From positions 128,793 through 192,792 of the forward strand of contig CAYWXK010000001.1 of the NCBI GenBank assembly GCA_964462515.1: a stretch of DNA of 64,000 nucleotides, in the 5' to 3' direction. Under the pieces are notes generated by a model that was not told the origin of the DNA, ran no database searches, and was given only the letters and a program-made list of their open reading frames with translations. This DNA comes from CAYWXK01 sp964462515. GTDB lineage: Bacteria > Planctomycetota > Phycisphaerae > Sedimentisphaerales > Anaerobacaceae. This document shows positions 17,892 to 28,100 of the stretch, piece by piece. Within the stretch, counting starts at the first letter, position 1; every line of letters starts with the position of its first letter. The position numbers and the translations under genes were made by a program.

Positions 17892-18024
17892 AAATAAGCT
17901 CTCCTTTATAATGCAAAAATTAAAATGAAAAAACCAAAATAGCGGAAGACGTCTTCTGCGCTACAATATTTTTAACTGGATATATTCCCTATTTGATGCG
18001 TTTGTCGAAACCTCGCCGGAGAAA

Positions 18025-19974
18025 TTATGCGCCGGTTTTGTTTGCTTCGGCTGGGGCTTTTGGTGGTTCTTCTTTTGGTTTTTCGGCCTGGGCTTTGCCG
18101 GGTTCCTCCTTGGGTTTATCAGGTTCGGGGTTTGATGGTTTTTCGTCGGGCTTTTCGGAGTCGGCCTTGGCGGCTTCGTCTTTTGGTTTGTCAGGTGGCG
18201 GCTGTTGGGCTTCTTTAGCTTTTGCTTCGGCTTCAGCTCTGGCTTTTTCGGCTTCTTCTTTTGCCTTTTCAGCGGCCTTGGCCTTTGCCTCAGCTTCGGC
18301 TTTTGCTTTTTCAGCAGCCTGGGTTTTTGCTTCAGCGTCTCCTTTGGCCTTGTCAGCAGCCTTGACCTTGGCATCAGCATCTGCTTTAGCCTTTTCTGCA
18401 TCGGTCTTGACGGCATTGGCATCTGCTATGGCTTTGTTCGCAGCAGTTTTAGCAGCTTCGGCGTCGGCCTTTGCGGCTGCTGCTCTGGCTTCTGCAGTTG
18501 TTGCAGAAGCTTGTGCTCTTTCGGCGTCGGCAGAGGCTTCTCTGGCGACACCTCGTGCCTCAACTTTTTCCTGTTCAGCCTTAAGACGTGCCTCTTCAAC
18601 TTCCGAAGCTTTTTTCTGGAGGTCTTTTTCGCGAGCATCTAAGCCGAGGATATCGGTGCCGGATGGAGGCGTGGGTGCTTCGTGTTTTCTTTTGATTTCT
18701 TCAATCATTTCTGTCCTTGGGACACCGCCGGTTGAAATGGTTGGGGTCAAGATAAATATAGTCTCAACGACACGCTCTTCGAAGTCCCTGCCGGAAAACA
18801 GAGCACCAAGTATAGGTATGTCTTTAAGCAGTGGGACGCCTCGGACGACATCGCGCTTTTCGGTTTTTCTCATTCCGCCTATTATCAGACTTTCGCCCTG
18901 TCTGATACGGTTTTCTTTATTTTCTATTTCTTTCTTGGTGATAATAGGCAATTGCTTGACGCCTTCAGGGGTCAGTTTAGAGCCGAGGAGGATGTCTGTT
19001 TCCAGGCCGATGTAATTATCTGCAAAGACATGCGGGGTGATTTTAAGTGAGTCAACTACATCGATATAATCTGTTTTGCTCTCGTAATAACCTGGTCCAG
19101 TCAAGGTTGTAAGGTATGTTTGTTGCAGCGGCACATGCTGACTTGATGAGACCATTGCCGGCTTACCGTTAACGACTTCGAGGGTGGGGTTCATCAGGAT
19201 TTTGAGGTAGCCTTTTGACTCCAGCAGGTCTACCAAGGCAACGAACTGGTGGCTCGTGCTCAAGTAGCCGATTTTAAGGCCCATTTTGGCGCGGCCGAAT
19301 TCTCTGAGTGACGCCCCTGGAAATGCGGGCAAATCCTGTGCTTCAGTTAGCCAGCCGGCAAGAGCTCCGCTGCCGCTGAATTTCTGGCCTGCAGGCATCA
19401 ACTGAATATCCTCGCCCAATAGGTCTTGAATTGCCAGGGTGGTTGACCGGTCCAATGTCTTATCCGCATAAACTTCAGAGATAATACAATCGATTTTGAC
19501 CTGAACAGGCGGGACATCGACCTCCTGTAACACCTCGAGGACAGCATCAATATCTTGCTTGGATGGGCATCTGACAATCAGTTGATTGGTGGCAGGGCTG
19601 CTGCTGACGCCGTAATCGGGGACGGCGGTTGCCTGGCCCTTTTCGTTAAATATCTGCATTCCAAACTGAGAGTTAAGGATTGTTTTTAACTCGTCAGAAG
19701 TATGATACTTACAGAAATAGAACAGCTTCCAATCGGGCTTGCCGGCAACGACCTGCTCTAAGATTTTTGGGGGTTGGTTGTAGATTTCGGGCTTGGGGAT
19801 GTTCGGCTCCGGAGCAGTTTTAATCGCACTTACGTCTCTGATAATCTTGTCAGCTTGCAGGACTGCGGTTTTTTCGCCAAAAATATCCCCACACCCTCCA
19901 GCACAGAGCATAAGCGCCACCGCCGCCACCAGTAAGATTTGCCAGCGGCTAAGATTTTGGCTTTCATTGCCCAT
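18025..19974 (-). CDS. Lipoprotein secretin with long Ala/Lys/Glu-rich C-terminal tail
   Basis: 649 residues. A signal anchor ends in the lipobox LCAGGC. An N1-like domain (about 90-160) is followed by a secretin core (about 160-430) with the signatures GVPLLKDIPILGALFSG and VVETIFILTPTIS. The remaining ~210 residues are a KAEAEAKAKAAEKAK-type heptad-rich helix that turns into a Pro/Lys/Glu-rich segment (PKEEPPKAPAE). This composition is like TolA domain II and is not usual for secretins. The tail should form a long coiled coil or a flexible peptidoglycan-spanning stalk. ATG 19974 gives a good signal peptide. The secretion system is unknown; no gsp or pil partner is adjacent. Confidence 0.85.
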   Translation of the reverse strand: MGNESQNLSRWQILLVAAVALMLCAGGCGDIFGEKTAVLQADKIIRDVSAIKTAPEPNIPKPEIYNQPPKILEQVVAGKPDWKLFYFCKYHTSDELKTILNSQFGMQIFNEKGQATAVPDYGVSSSPATNQLIVRCPSKQDIDAVLEVLQEVDVPPVQVKIDCIISEVYADKTLDRSTTLAIQDLLGEDIQLMPAGQKFSGSGALAGWLTEAQDLPAFPGASLREFGRAKMGLKIGYLSTSHQFVALVDLLESKGYLKILMNPTLEVVNGKPAMVSSSQHVPLQQTYLTTLTGPGYYESKTDYIDVVDSLKITPHVFADNYIGLETDILLGSKLTPEGVKQLPIITKKEIENKENRIRQGESLIIGGMRKTEKRDVVRGVPLLKDIPILGALFSGRDFEERVVETIFILTPTISTGGVPRTEMIEEIKRKHEAPTPPSGTDILGLDAREKDLQKKASEVEEARLKAEQEKVEARGVAREASADAERAQASATTAEARAAAAKADAEAAKTAANKAIADANAVKTDAEKAKADADAKVKAADKAKGDAEAKTQAAEKAKAEAEAKAKAAEKAKEEAEKARAEAEAKAKEAQQPPPDKPKDEAAKADSEKPDEKPSNPEPDKPKEEPGKAQAEKPKEEPPKAPAEANKTGA

Positions 19975-20365
19975 AATTGCGTAACCGCTATCCTTACCGA
20001 CGTTAGAACTACCTAACTGGTTGATTCTAACGCAGATAAAGACGCGATTAAACTACCATTATATTGCATTGTATTTTATCGTCAAGGATATTTTCAGAAA
20101 TTAAACTAAAAACCCGACCGAATTAGAGGGGGGCGAGAAGGAAAATTTACATAAGTCTCTTGATTTCAAGTAGATATAAGAATAAAATTTATTTTGCACT
20201 TTAGGGGTAATATTGGGTTGAATTTGCCATAACTTATTAGAAATAAATGGGTTAGACAAAAAACAGCTAAAATATTTGATGGCCTGAAAATTAACCAAAC
20301 ATTATCCTATATTCTACCTGGATTAAAGATTAGACAGACGGTATTTTTTTGCTATTTTATCGTTT
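19975..20365. other. AT-rich divergent intergenic region
   Basis: 391 bp between the secretin (minus) and rimO (plus), unusually AT-rich. It presumably carries both promoters, but I see no convincing -35/-10 pair, hairpin or small ORF. Confidence 0.4.
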
Positions 20366-21718
20366 ATGACGAAAAAATGGAAAAAAACGGTTACGGTCGG
20401 CTTTATCGCATTAGGCTGTCCAAAAAATGTTGTGGATAGCGAAAAAATGCTGGCGGAGATTGGACAGGGTGGATTTTTTATAACTTCCCAGCCTGATAAT
20501 GCTGAGGTTATCGTTATCAATACCTGCGGTTTCATTGCCCCTGCAGTGGATGAGTCGCTGGAGGCAATTCGATGGGCGGTGGGCCGCAAAACGGGTGGGG
20601 CTGTTAAAAAGGTGATAGTCGCGGGCTGTTTATCGGAAAGATTAGGCCGAGAGCTTTTTGACAAGGTTGAGGGCATCGATGCCATTATAGGGCTTGGCGG
20701 GCGGGATAGAATTGCCCAGGTAATCAAAAAGACCCTTTCGTCCGGAGAGCCGGCTGCTTATTTGGACCCTGCCTTATGCGGGCCGCAGACAGTCGGTGAT
20801 GATAGAGGCAGGCTGCTGATTACACCGCGGCATTGGGCGTATCTGAGGATTAGTGATGGCTGCAGTCACCGGTGTAGCTTTTGCACGATACCGGCAATCA
20901 AAGGCCGATTCAGAAGTAAGCCTGCGGAGCTTGTTCTGGCGGAGGCGGCTGAATTGGTTTCAGCAGGGGTGGTAGAGCTGAACGTAATCGCGCAAGATAC
21001 CGCTCGCTATGGTTACGACTTGAACATTGAAGATGGCCTAAGCTGGTTGGTAAAGGAGCTTGAAAGGATTGCCGGCCTGGTGTGGATTCGCTTGATGTAT
21101 CTATATCCTGCAGGGATAAATGAAAAACTAATCGAGGTGGCGGCAAAAAGCGAAAAAATTGTCCACTATTTTGATATACCCATCCAGCACGTGAACGATG
21201 AGGTTCTGCGGGCGATGGGCCGGCCTGATACGAAAGAGTCGCTTAAAAAACTGATTGAAAAATTGCGAAATTCCATCGCGGGTTGCTTGTTGCGGACGAC
21301 CATTATAGTTGGTTTCCCTGGCGAAACGGATGAGCAATTCGCCGAGTTACTTGAGTTTGTCAGGTGGGCTGAATTTGATGCTCTCGGGTGCTTTAAGTTC
21401 TATCCCGAATCTGGCACAAGAGCTGCCGAGATGCCCGGCCAGGTTTCTGATGAGGTCAAGCACCAGCGCCTGGAGGAGTTGATGCTGACGCAGCAGGAAA
21501 TCAGTTTTGCCAAAAACAGAAAGAAGGTCGGCAGCGAGCTTCGCTGTCTTGTCGATTCTGTCGAGAGCGACAGGACAGGTAAGGGACGGTTCTACGGACA
21601 AGCACCTGACATCGACAGCATTTGCATTATAAAGAATTGTTCAGCGAAGCCTGGTGATTTTATCAATGTAAAGGTTATCGGCACAAAAAACTATGATTTG
21701 GTTGTTGAATCCCGTTAG
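20366..21718 (+). CDS. rimO: Ribosomal protein S12 methylthiotransferase
   Basis: Radical SAM enzyme that methylthiolates the conserved Asp of ribosomal protein S12. The N-terminal UPF0004 domain has three cluster cysteines in LGCPKN, NTCGF and AGCL. The radical-SAM motif is CSHRCSFC (CxxxCxxC), followed by IPAIKGRFRSKP, and a C-terminal TRAM-like domain follows. LGCPKNVVDSE and the RFRSKP sequence indicate RimO rather than MiaB. At 450 residues the length is normal. Confidence 0.95.
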   Translation: MTKKWKKTVTVGFIALGCPKNVVDSEKMLAEIGQGGFFITSQPDNAEVIVINTCGFIAPAVDESLEAIRWAVGRKTGGAVKKVIVAGCLSERLGRELFDKVEGIDAIIGLGGRDRIAQVIKKTLSSGEPAAYLDPALCGPQTVGDDRGRLLITPRHWAYLRISDGCSHRCSFCTIPAIKGRFRSKPAELVLAEAAELVSAGVVELNVIAQDTARYGYDLNIEDGLSWLVKELERIAGLVWIRLMYLYPAGINEKLIEVAAKSEKIVHYFDIPIQHVNDEVLRAMGRPDTKESLKKLIEKLRNSIAGCLLRTTIIVGFPGETDEQFAELLEFVRWAEFDALGCFKFYPESGTRAAEMPGQVSDEVKHQRLEELMLTQQEISFAKNRKKVGSELRCLVDSVESDRTGKGRFYGQAPDIDSICIIKNCSAKPGDFINVKVIGTKNYDLVVESR

Positions 21719-21784
21719 AAATTTTGCTTTTTTGAGGACAATTATAACTTGTTTGGGGATTTCTAATGGGGTAAACTTACCAAT

Positions 21785-22405
21785 ATGCTGAGATTGGTTC
21801 CAAACATTCTGACCTTTGGGCGGCTTGTTTTGACGGTTGTCTTTCTTTTTATGATTCTATACTGGCCGTATGCTGCCCAGAAACCATCGTTTTTAGATGT
21901 TGCGTTTGTGGTTTTTGTGGTTGCGGGGCTGACGGATATTATTGACGGTATAACGGCAAGGCGGTTCAACGTTACCAGCAAATTCGGCCGAATGATGGAC
22001 CCATTGTTCGACAAAATTTTGGTCTGCGGAACATTTATTTGTTTTGCGATAATCGGCGAGCCGAAGCTGTTTGATTTTAGTCCTGTGACTTTAAGAGTTA
22101 TTCAATGGTTTGTTGCATTTGTAGTTATGGCCAGAGAAGTTTACGTTACCGTGCTGCGTCACATTGCGGAGGCTCGAGACATCAACTTTGCGGCTACGGC
22201 CTCCGGTAAGCTCAAGATGTTTTTGCAGTCTTTTGCTATCGGGACGGTAATTATAAAAATGGCTCACGTTCCGACAGCCACGTGGGGAAACTGGTTCACT
22301 GTAATTACGTATGTGATTATGCTGGCGGTAACGGTTATGTCGGGTCTGTGGGCAACCCGGCGGAAGAGTTGGAAAGAGGTGGTCGGCAAGGAGAAGGAAA
22401 TATGA
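21785..22405 (+). CDS. pgsA: CDP-diacylglycerol-glycerol-3-phosphate 3-phosphatidyltransferase
   Basis: Makes phosphatidylglycerophosphate, the precursor of phosphatidylglycerol. The CDP-alcohol phosphatidyltransferase signature is complete from DIIDG to the final aspartate: DIIDGITAR, then GRMMDPLFD. The N-terminus LRLVPNILTFGRLVLT is typical of PgsA. Several membrane helices are present in 206 residues. The stop overlaps the start of the GH16 gene (ATGA). Confidence 0.9.
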   Translation: MLRLVPNILTFGRLVLTVVFLFMILYWPYAAQKPSFLDVAFVVFVVAGLTDIIDGITARRFNVTSKFGRMMDPLFDKILVCGTFICFAIIGEPKLFDFSPVTLRVIQWFVAFVVMAREVYVTVLRHIAEARDINFAATASGKLKMFLQSFAIGTVIIKMAHVPTATWGNWFTVITYVIMLAVTVMSGLWATRRKSWKEVVGKEKEI

Positions 22406-23241
22406 AACACCGATTTAGTCAAGCGATAAAAGCAGCAGCTCTGTGCCTGATAATTTGCACAGTTGCGTGTTCAACGCAGACGAAGAGCACGCCGGAAGAG
22501 ACACGCGCAGCAGATAAATATAATGAATTTCTGCCCCAGATTGCGGAGGGGAAAAAGTGGAAATTGGCGTGGAGTGATGAGTTCAACGAAAAGAAGCTCG
22601 ATGAGAGCAAATGGGAGATAATGGGGGACTGGAAGCGGCGGGATGGCTGGTGGGTAAAAGAGGATTCCTACCTGGACGGGAAAGGGAATCTATTGCTTCG
22701 CACGAAGAAAAACGGCGAGAGGTTCAGCAGCGGAGCGGTGCGGACCAAAAGTAAATTTGAGCACAGGTTCGGGTATTGGGTGTGCCGATGCAAGTTCCCT
22801 AAGCAGCAGGGACATTGGCCTGCGTTCTGGCTGCATATAGGAAGCGTGAACAAGGTAGGGGATGAGGGCAGGGACGGCACAGAGATAGATATTATGGAAA
22901 AGCCGTGGCTGGAGGACAAGATAACGCAGAACCTGCACTGGGATGGTTACGGGAAGGAGCACAAGACCGCCGGAAAGACCAGCGAAATACGCGGCATAAG
23001 CGAAGGATTTCATACGTTTGGTCTGCACTGGAAGCCGGATGAATATGTTTTCTATGTGGACAGCAAAGAGATATGGCGGACGAGCGCGGGCGGTGTCTCA
23101 CAGGTTCCGCAGTATGCAAAACTTACTGAGGAAATCGGCAAATGGGGCGGCGACATAACCAAGGCAAATCTCCCTGATTATTTTGTGGTCGATTATGTCC
23201 GTGTGTATGACGAGGTGGAGAAAGAGGCAGGCTCACAGTAG
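22402..23241 (+). CDS. Glycoside hydrolase family 16 lipoprotein
   Basis: Predicted surface-anchored beta-glucanase or carrageenase/agarase-like enzyme. The catalytic motif is EIDIME (nucleophile Glu, assisting Asp, acid/base Glu, with the beta-bulge Met). The N-terminal WKLAWSDEFNEKKLDESKW and C-terminal YFVVDYVRVYDEV are classic GH16 ends. The lipobox region is IICTVACS. ATG 22402 overlaps the pgsA stop as ATGA. At 280 residues it is a single-domain enzyme. Laminarin, agar or carrageenan cannot be distinguished from sequence alone. Confidence 0.92.
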   Translation: MKHRFSQAIKAAALCLIICTVACSTQTKSTPEETRAADKYNEFLPQIAEGKKWKLAWSDEFNEKKLDESKWEIMGDWKRRDGWWVKEDSYLDGKGNLLLRTKKNGERFSSGAVRTKSKFEHRFGYWVCRCKFPKQQGHWPAFWLHIGSVNKVGDEGRDGTEIDIMEKPWLEDKITQNLHWDGYGKEHKTAGKTSEIRGISEGFHTFGLHWKPDEYVFYVDSKEIWRTSAGGVSQVPQYAKLTEEIGKWGGDITKANLPDYFVVDYVRVYDEVEKEAGSQ

Positions 23242-23257
23242 AATAAAACGAGAGAGA

Positions 23258-23968
23258 TTATTCGTTCAGGTTGCCGATGTCGAAGTTTCGTCGTGGTATC
23301 TTGAATGGCAGTAGATTGCTGCAATTCGGGTAAAAGTCGATAAACTTATCTGTAACTGCGAGAGGATTTAAGCCTATATAAGCGAAGATTTCCTTTTCGA
23401 GTTTGTAAATGAGACGGTCAATTTTAGCAGTATCGAGGGAGCTTCGCGCGTTTGCCCGGCCCCAGTCGGCGTATCTTTTGTGGGCTTCTTCCAGACGCTT
23501 CTTTAACGAGACGATTCTATCGTGCATAACCCTCTTGTCGGCATAATAAACAAGCTTTTCTTCCCAGGTTACGGGTTTATCTTTTTGATGCGCTATGGCT
23601 GTATACCTGTGTTTTCTAATAACTTCCGCCAATTGCGGATATTTGTCGCGTAATAGAGCGGCGGCAGCTTCCTCGTGACAGATACCTTTGTATTGGGACT
23701 TCAACCGCTCCCATTTGGCCTTGTCAGCAGCGCTATGCTCAAACCGGCTGTAATCGTTCAGGTCACAAACCCTCAAGATATCGTGGAGCAGGCAGGCCCT
23801 ATCCACAAGCTGGACGTCAACCAAGATGCCCTTTTCGTTGAGTCTTTCAGCCAAGAACACGGCCAGTTTGGCGGTGGCTAAACTGTGCTCGATGATGTGC
23901 GATGGTGTGCCGAACTTTTTTAGTAAGCCGAAGCATTGTTTACGCGTTGGCACATTTGATTTTTTCAT
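23258..23968 (-). CDS. HD-domain phosphohydrolase in the thi4 operon
   Basis: 236-residue HD-superfamily protein. IIEHSLATAKLA supplies the first His, CLLHDILRV the HD pair and HRYTAIAH further ligands. The C-terminal ~100 residues are helical with a coiled segment (VSLKKRLEEAHKRY). Its start overlaps the thi4 stop by 29 nt, so the two are translationally coupled and should share the upstream TPP riboswitch. A role in thiamine or nucleotide metabolism is inference; the family's substrates are diverse. Confidence 0.8.
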   Translation of the reverse strand: MKKSNVPTRKQCFGLLKKFGTPSHIIEHSLATAKLAVFLAERLNEKGILVDVQLVDRACLLHDILRVCDLNDYSRFEHSAADKAKWERLKSQYKGICHEEAAAALLRDKYPQLAEVIRKHRYTAIAHQKDKPVTWEEKLVYYADKRVMHDRIVSLKKRLEEAHKRYADWGRANARSSLDTAKIDRLIYKLEKEIFAYIGLNPLAVTDKFIDFYPNCSNLLPFKIPRRNFDIGNLNE

Positions 23969-24701
23969 TGATTAGCTCGGCAACTTTTTTTCCGGATTTT
24001 AGCATCCCGCCGAAAATTGGGCCCATTCTGGGTAGATTATAGGTGTCGCAGACGGACATACCTGCGACCCAAAGGCCAGGAAATATTTCGCCTGTTTTTT
24101 CGACTACGCCGGATTCAGAAGTTTCGACGTTCATAAAATATTCCTGCAGGTCTTTTGGGAAGAGTTGCGGCTTTCTTTTTTTGAGGATGCTGACCAGCTC
24201 AGCGGGGTGACCTGTTGCATCAATAAGAAATCGAGACGAAATGCAAAATGGGTCAATGTGCAGTTTAAGTGAACGGCCGGCGGCATTGTTGACTACGACT
24301 CCTCTTATGACTTCGTCTTTTAGAATGATGTCTTCGGCCTCAATGAGGTTGAAAATCTCTGCTCCTGCTTTTTTGGCTTTGTAGGCAAGGGCGGCGGCGA
24401 ATTCTATTGAGTCGGCTATGTATAAATTTCCTTTCTTTTTTGTCGTTACGCCAATTTCATCGAGGATGTCTTTATCTTCGAAGGTAACGACGTTGAAACA
24501 AGCGGCGCCGCCCCAGATACCGCCGCCTATCGAGAGCTTTTTTTCGATAACGGTGGTTTTGACTTTTGCCTTGGCCAGGTAGAAAGCAGCAGCCAGGCCT
24601 GCAGGGCCTGCGCCGACTATGACAACATCATTGTCGAGATGCTCTAATAGTCTATCGCTGTATTCGGTTACAATCGCTCTTGAGATATCGGTCTCTATCA
24701 T
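23940..24701 (-). CDS. thi4: Sulfide-dependent thiazole synthase, Thi4 family
   Basis: FAD/NAD-fold enzyme making the ADP-thiazole precursor of thiamine from NAD and glycine. The dinucleotide-binding motif is VGAGPAG at about 29-35, followed by GGGIWGGAACFN. Yeast Thi4 is a suicide enzyme that donates sulfur from a Cys. Here the equivalent segment reads LKLHIDP (His148), as in archaeal and bacterial enzymes that use free sulfide and turn over repeatedly. The C-terminal GPIFGGMLKSGKKVAE is typical. The gene follows a TPP riboswitch and terminator and overlaps the HD gene downstream. Confidence 0.92.
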   Translation of the reverse strand: MIETDISRAIVTEYSDRLLEHLDNDVVIVGAGPAGLAAAFYLAKAKVKTTVIEKKLSIGGGIWGGAACFNVVTFEDKDILDEIGVTTKKKGNLYIADSIEFAAALAYKAKKAGAEIFNLIEAEDIILKDEVIRGVVVNNAAGRSLKLHIDPFCISSRFLIDATGHPAELVSILKKRKPQLFPKDLQEYFMNVETSESGVVEKTGEIFPGLWVAGMSVCDTYNLPRMGPIFGGMLKSGKKVAELINEKIKCANA

Positions 24702-24745
24702 TTTTATGCCCTTTCGTTTAGATTTTATTGTTTGTCATCCATAAA

Positions 24746-24778
24746 ACAAAAAAGCGCTCCTGCACAGGAAGCGCTTAA
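24746..24778 (-). terminator. Intrinsic terminator of the thi4 riboswitch
   Basis: On the minus strand a hairpin with arms AAGCGCTTCCTG and CAGGAGCGCTT is followed by a T-run. It lies between the TPP aptamer and thi4, so it is the likely expression platform: TPP bound, transcription stops. Confidence 0.8.
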
Positions 24779-24870
24779 CAAACTTAAAGCTTAAAGCGTA
24801 AAACTAAAAACTATTGAAATCCTGACTTTCGTCAGTTTTGCCTTCTACGTTTTCGGTTTTACGCTTTCAT

Positions 24871-25004
24871 TGCCTTCCTTCGCGGGCATTATCCCGAGCA
24901 GGTTCATAGGGTCTGCCGCACCTACTCCGACACCAATGTATCGGGATAGATGTGGGGTTCTCAGCTTTGCCACACCTATTGGTGGGCTTTTAGCTCCCCT
25001 GGCG
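24871..25004 (-). ncRNA. TPP riboswitch (THI element) upstream of thi4
   Basis: In the minus-strand RNA the conserved pieces are AGGGGAGC, GCTGAGA, ACCCCAC, GACCCTATGAACCTG, then CTCGGGATAATGCCCGCGAAGGAA. Together these are the P1-P5 signature of the thiamine pyrophosphate aptamer. The P3 arm is enlarged by about 30 nt. The terminator at 24746-24778 follows. It should repress thi4 and the HD gene when TPP is abundant. Confidence 0.93.
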
Positions 25005-25199
25005 TATCAGATTTTATATTTGTTTGTAATTGTAATGTTCAGCGGCAATTGTTGCAATAATTTTTATTTTCTGAACCAATGAGCGGCATTTTGAGCAAAA
25101 TTTACTTTACAGAGAATTTTGCATTTCTTATTATAGCGAGGGTAAACATACTATAAAGTTATTATTTTAACTTGTTATAAAAAAAGGACTTATGCATCT

Positions 25200-28100
25200 A
25201 TGGCAGGTAAGGGATTTACGCATTTTCACTTGCACAGTCAGTATTCGCTACTTGATGGTGCAATCACGTTCGATAAGCTTTTCAAGCGATGCAAAAAGCT
25301 GCAGATGGATGCCATAGCGGTTACCGACCACGGCAATTTGTTCGGGGCTGTCGAGTTCTATACGAAGGCGGTTGCTGCACATATAAAGCCGATAATTGGT
25401 TTTGAGGCATACATTGCGCCGGGCAGCAGATTTGACAGAACAAAGACAAATATCGCCGAGGCGGCTTACCATCTGATACTGCTGGCGGAAAATAACAAGG
25501 GCTATCAAAATTTGCTGAAGCTGGCAAGTGCTGGTTATCTGGAGGGTTTTTACTACCGGCCGCGGATCGATAAGGAGATTTTAGCTGAACTCAATGAGGG
25601 GCTTATATGCACATCGGGCTGTAAAAAAGGTGAGATTGCAGCAGCGATAGCTGGCAACAACGAAGAAGCAGCGAGGCGGGCGGCGGAGAAATATCTTGAG
25701 ATATTCGGGCCAGAGAGATTTTTTATCGAGATACAAAAGCACGAGGGCGATGACCCGAAAATCGCTGCGGGTTTGATTGAGCTTGCGAGAAAAATGGGTA
25801 TAGGTCTGGTGGCGACAAATGATGTGCATTTTCTGGAGGAAGCGGACTACGAGGCACACAATTGTCTTTGCGCAATAAGCACGGGTAAGAGGTCGGATGA
25901 CCCCGACAGGATGATTTATCCGCCCGATGTGTATCTAAAAAGTCCGCAGCAGATGCGGGAGCTTTTTGCTGAGACAATTGAGGCGTGCGACAATACATTG
26001 GCTATTACCAACCGGTGCAATGTTGAGCTTGATTTGAAGACGCGTCATTCGCCTCGTTTTGTGCCGCCTGATGGCTCGAAGCCAGAGGAGTTTCTGACAA
26101 AGTTGTGCTATGAAGGAGCACATAAACGTTATGGCCAGATTAGCGAGCAAATAAAGAATCGACTCGATAGAGAGCTTGAGGTAATCGAATCGAAGGGTTT
26201 TGCAAGTTACTTTCTTATTGTGTGGGACTTTTGTAAATATGCACACGAGAACAACATTCCCATAGGGGCCAGAGGCAGCGGGGTGGGGACATTGGCGGGA
26301 TACTGCCTGGGGCTGTGCGATGTTGACCCGGTTCGATACGATTTGCTTTTTGAGCGATTTATGGACCCGGAGCGTAATGAGATGCCGGATATTGACATCG
26401 ACATCTGCCAGGTCCATCGGGGAAAGATTATAGACTATGTGCGTCGAACATACGGGCAGGTTGCACAGATTATAACTTTCGGGACGATGAAGGCGCGAGC
26501 GGTAATCCGTGACATCTGCCGGGTGTTGGGTGTGCCGTTAGCAGAGGCGGACAGGTTGGCCAAACTTGTTCCTGCGACGCTTGATATGACGCTCGATAGG
26601 GCGGTGGAGACCGAGCCGGAGTTAAGACGGGCATACGAACAAAACGAGCAGACAAAAAAGGTGATTGATATCGGCAGAAAGTTAGAGGGTCTTACACGGC
26701 ACGCATCGGTGCACGCTGCGGGGGTAGTAATTGCTGACGAGGCGCTGGTGAATTTTGTGCCCCTGTATAAAGCGTCCGGCACCGAGGACATCATAACTCA
26801 GTATGAAGGGCCTATGGTTGAGGCTGTGGGTTTGATGAAGATGGACTTTCTGGGTCTAAAGACCCTCAGCGTGCTGGAACGGGCGCAGCAGCTTGTCAAA
26901 AAACTTCACGGAGTTGAGATTGATTTAGAGAAACTTGACCTTACGGACAGCAAGACGTTTGAGGTCTTTTCGAACGGCAGGACAAAAGGGGTTTTTCAAT
27001 TTGAGTCGGGGGGTATGCAGAACCTGCTTATAAGGATGAAGCCGGACCGGATAGAGGACCTTATCGCTGCAAACGCACTTTACCGGCCCGGGCCTATGAT
27101 ACTAATACCGGATTACATTGAGCGTAAGCACGGGGCGAAGTGGAGCACTGCACATCCGATTATGGCGGAAATCCTCAGCGAGACATACGGGATTATGGTG
27201 TATCAGGAGCAGGTGATGCGGATTTGCAATCGGCTGGGCGATATACCGCTGCGAGAAGCGTATGCACTGATAAAGGCAATAAGCAAAAAAAAGGCGAAGA
27301 CTATTGCGAAAGAGCGGGAAAGATTTGTCGAGGGCTGTGTTAAAAAAGGAGTCAGGAACGAGCAGGCAGAGCAGATTTTCGAGGTTATTGAGCGATTTGC
27401 CGGCTATGGTTTCAACAAAAGTCACTCGACCCGCTATGCTTTCATTGCATACCAGACGGCTTATATGAAGGCGCACTGGCCGGTTGAATATATGGCTGCG
27501 CTTCTGACATACGAGATGGATAATACCGATAAGGTTGTCGATTATATCGGCGAGTGTGCCGCGATGGGGATTAAGGTGCTGCCGCCCGACATAAACCAGA
27601 GCGGTGTGGATTTTACGCCGTTATACGTGGAGGATGGCGAGGACGAGAAAAAGGGCGTCATACGTTTTGGGTTGGCGGCGGTAAAAGGAGTAGGTGAGAA
27701 GGCTGTTGAGCAAATAATTGTTGCTCGTGAAAAGGTTGGCAGGTTTCAAAGCCTATTTCATTTTTGCGAAAATGTTGACTTGAGGTTGGCCAACAAACAG
27801 GTGCTTGAGGCGCTTATAAAAGCCGGGGCATTTGATGGCCTGGGCGGGAACCGTGCACAAATGATGGCGGGGCTTGAGAAATCGATGGAGGTTGGGTCGA
27901 GTTTGCAGACTGACAGGCAAGATGGACAGATGAACTTTTTTGGGCAGGTGGCTGCATTAGCTGATTATTCGCAGGACCATCATAGTTTGCCGAACTTGCC
28001 GCCGTGGCCTGAGGCGCAGATGCTGGCTTATGAGAAAGAGGTTCTGGGTTTCTATGTTACAAGCAATCCCTTGAGTCATTATGCTGAGACGATAGCACTT

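Noticed and set aside
17961..18642. Several overlapping frames antisense to the secretin tail
   Set aside because: The Ala/Lys/Glu repeat produces open frames in several phases. The secretin frame is continuous with a conserved core.
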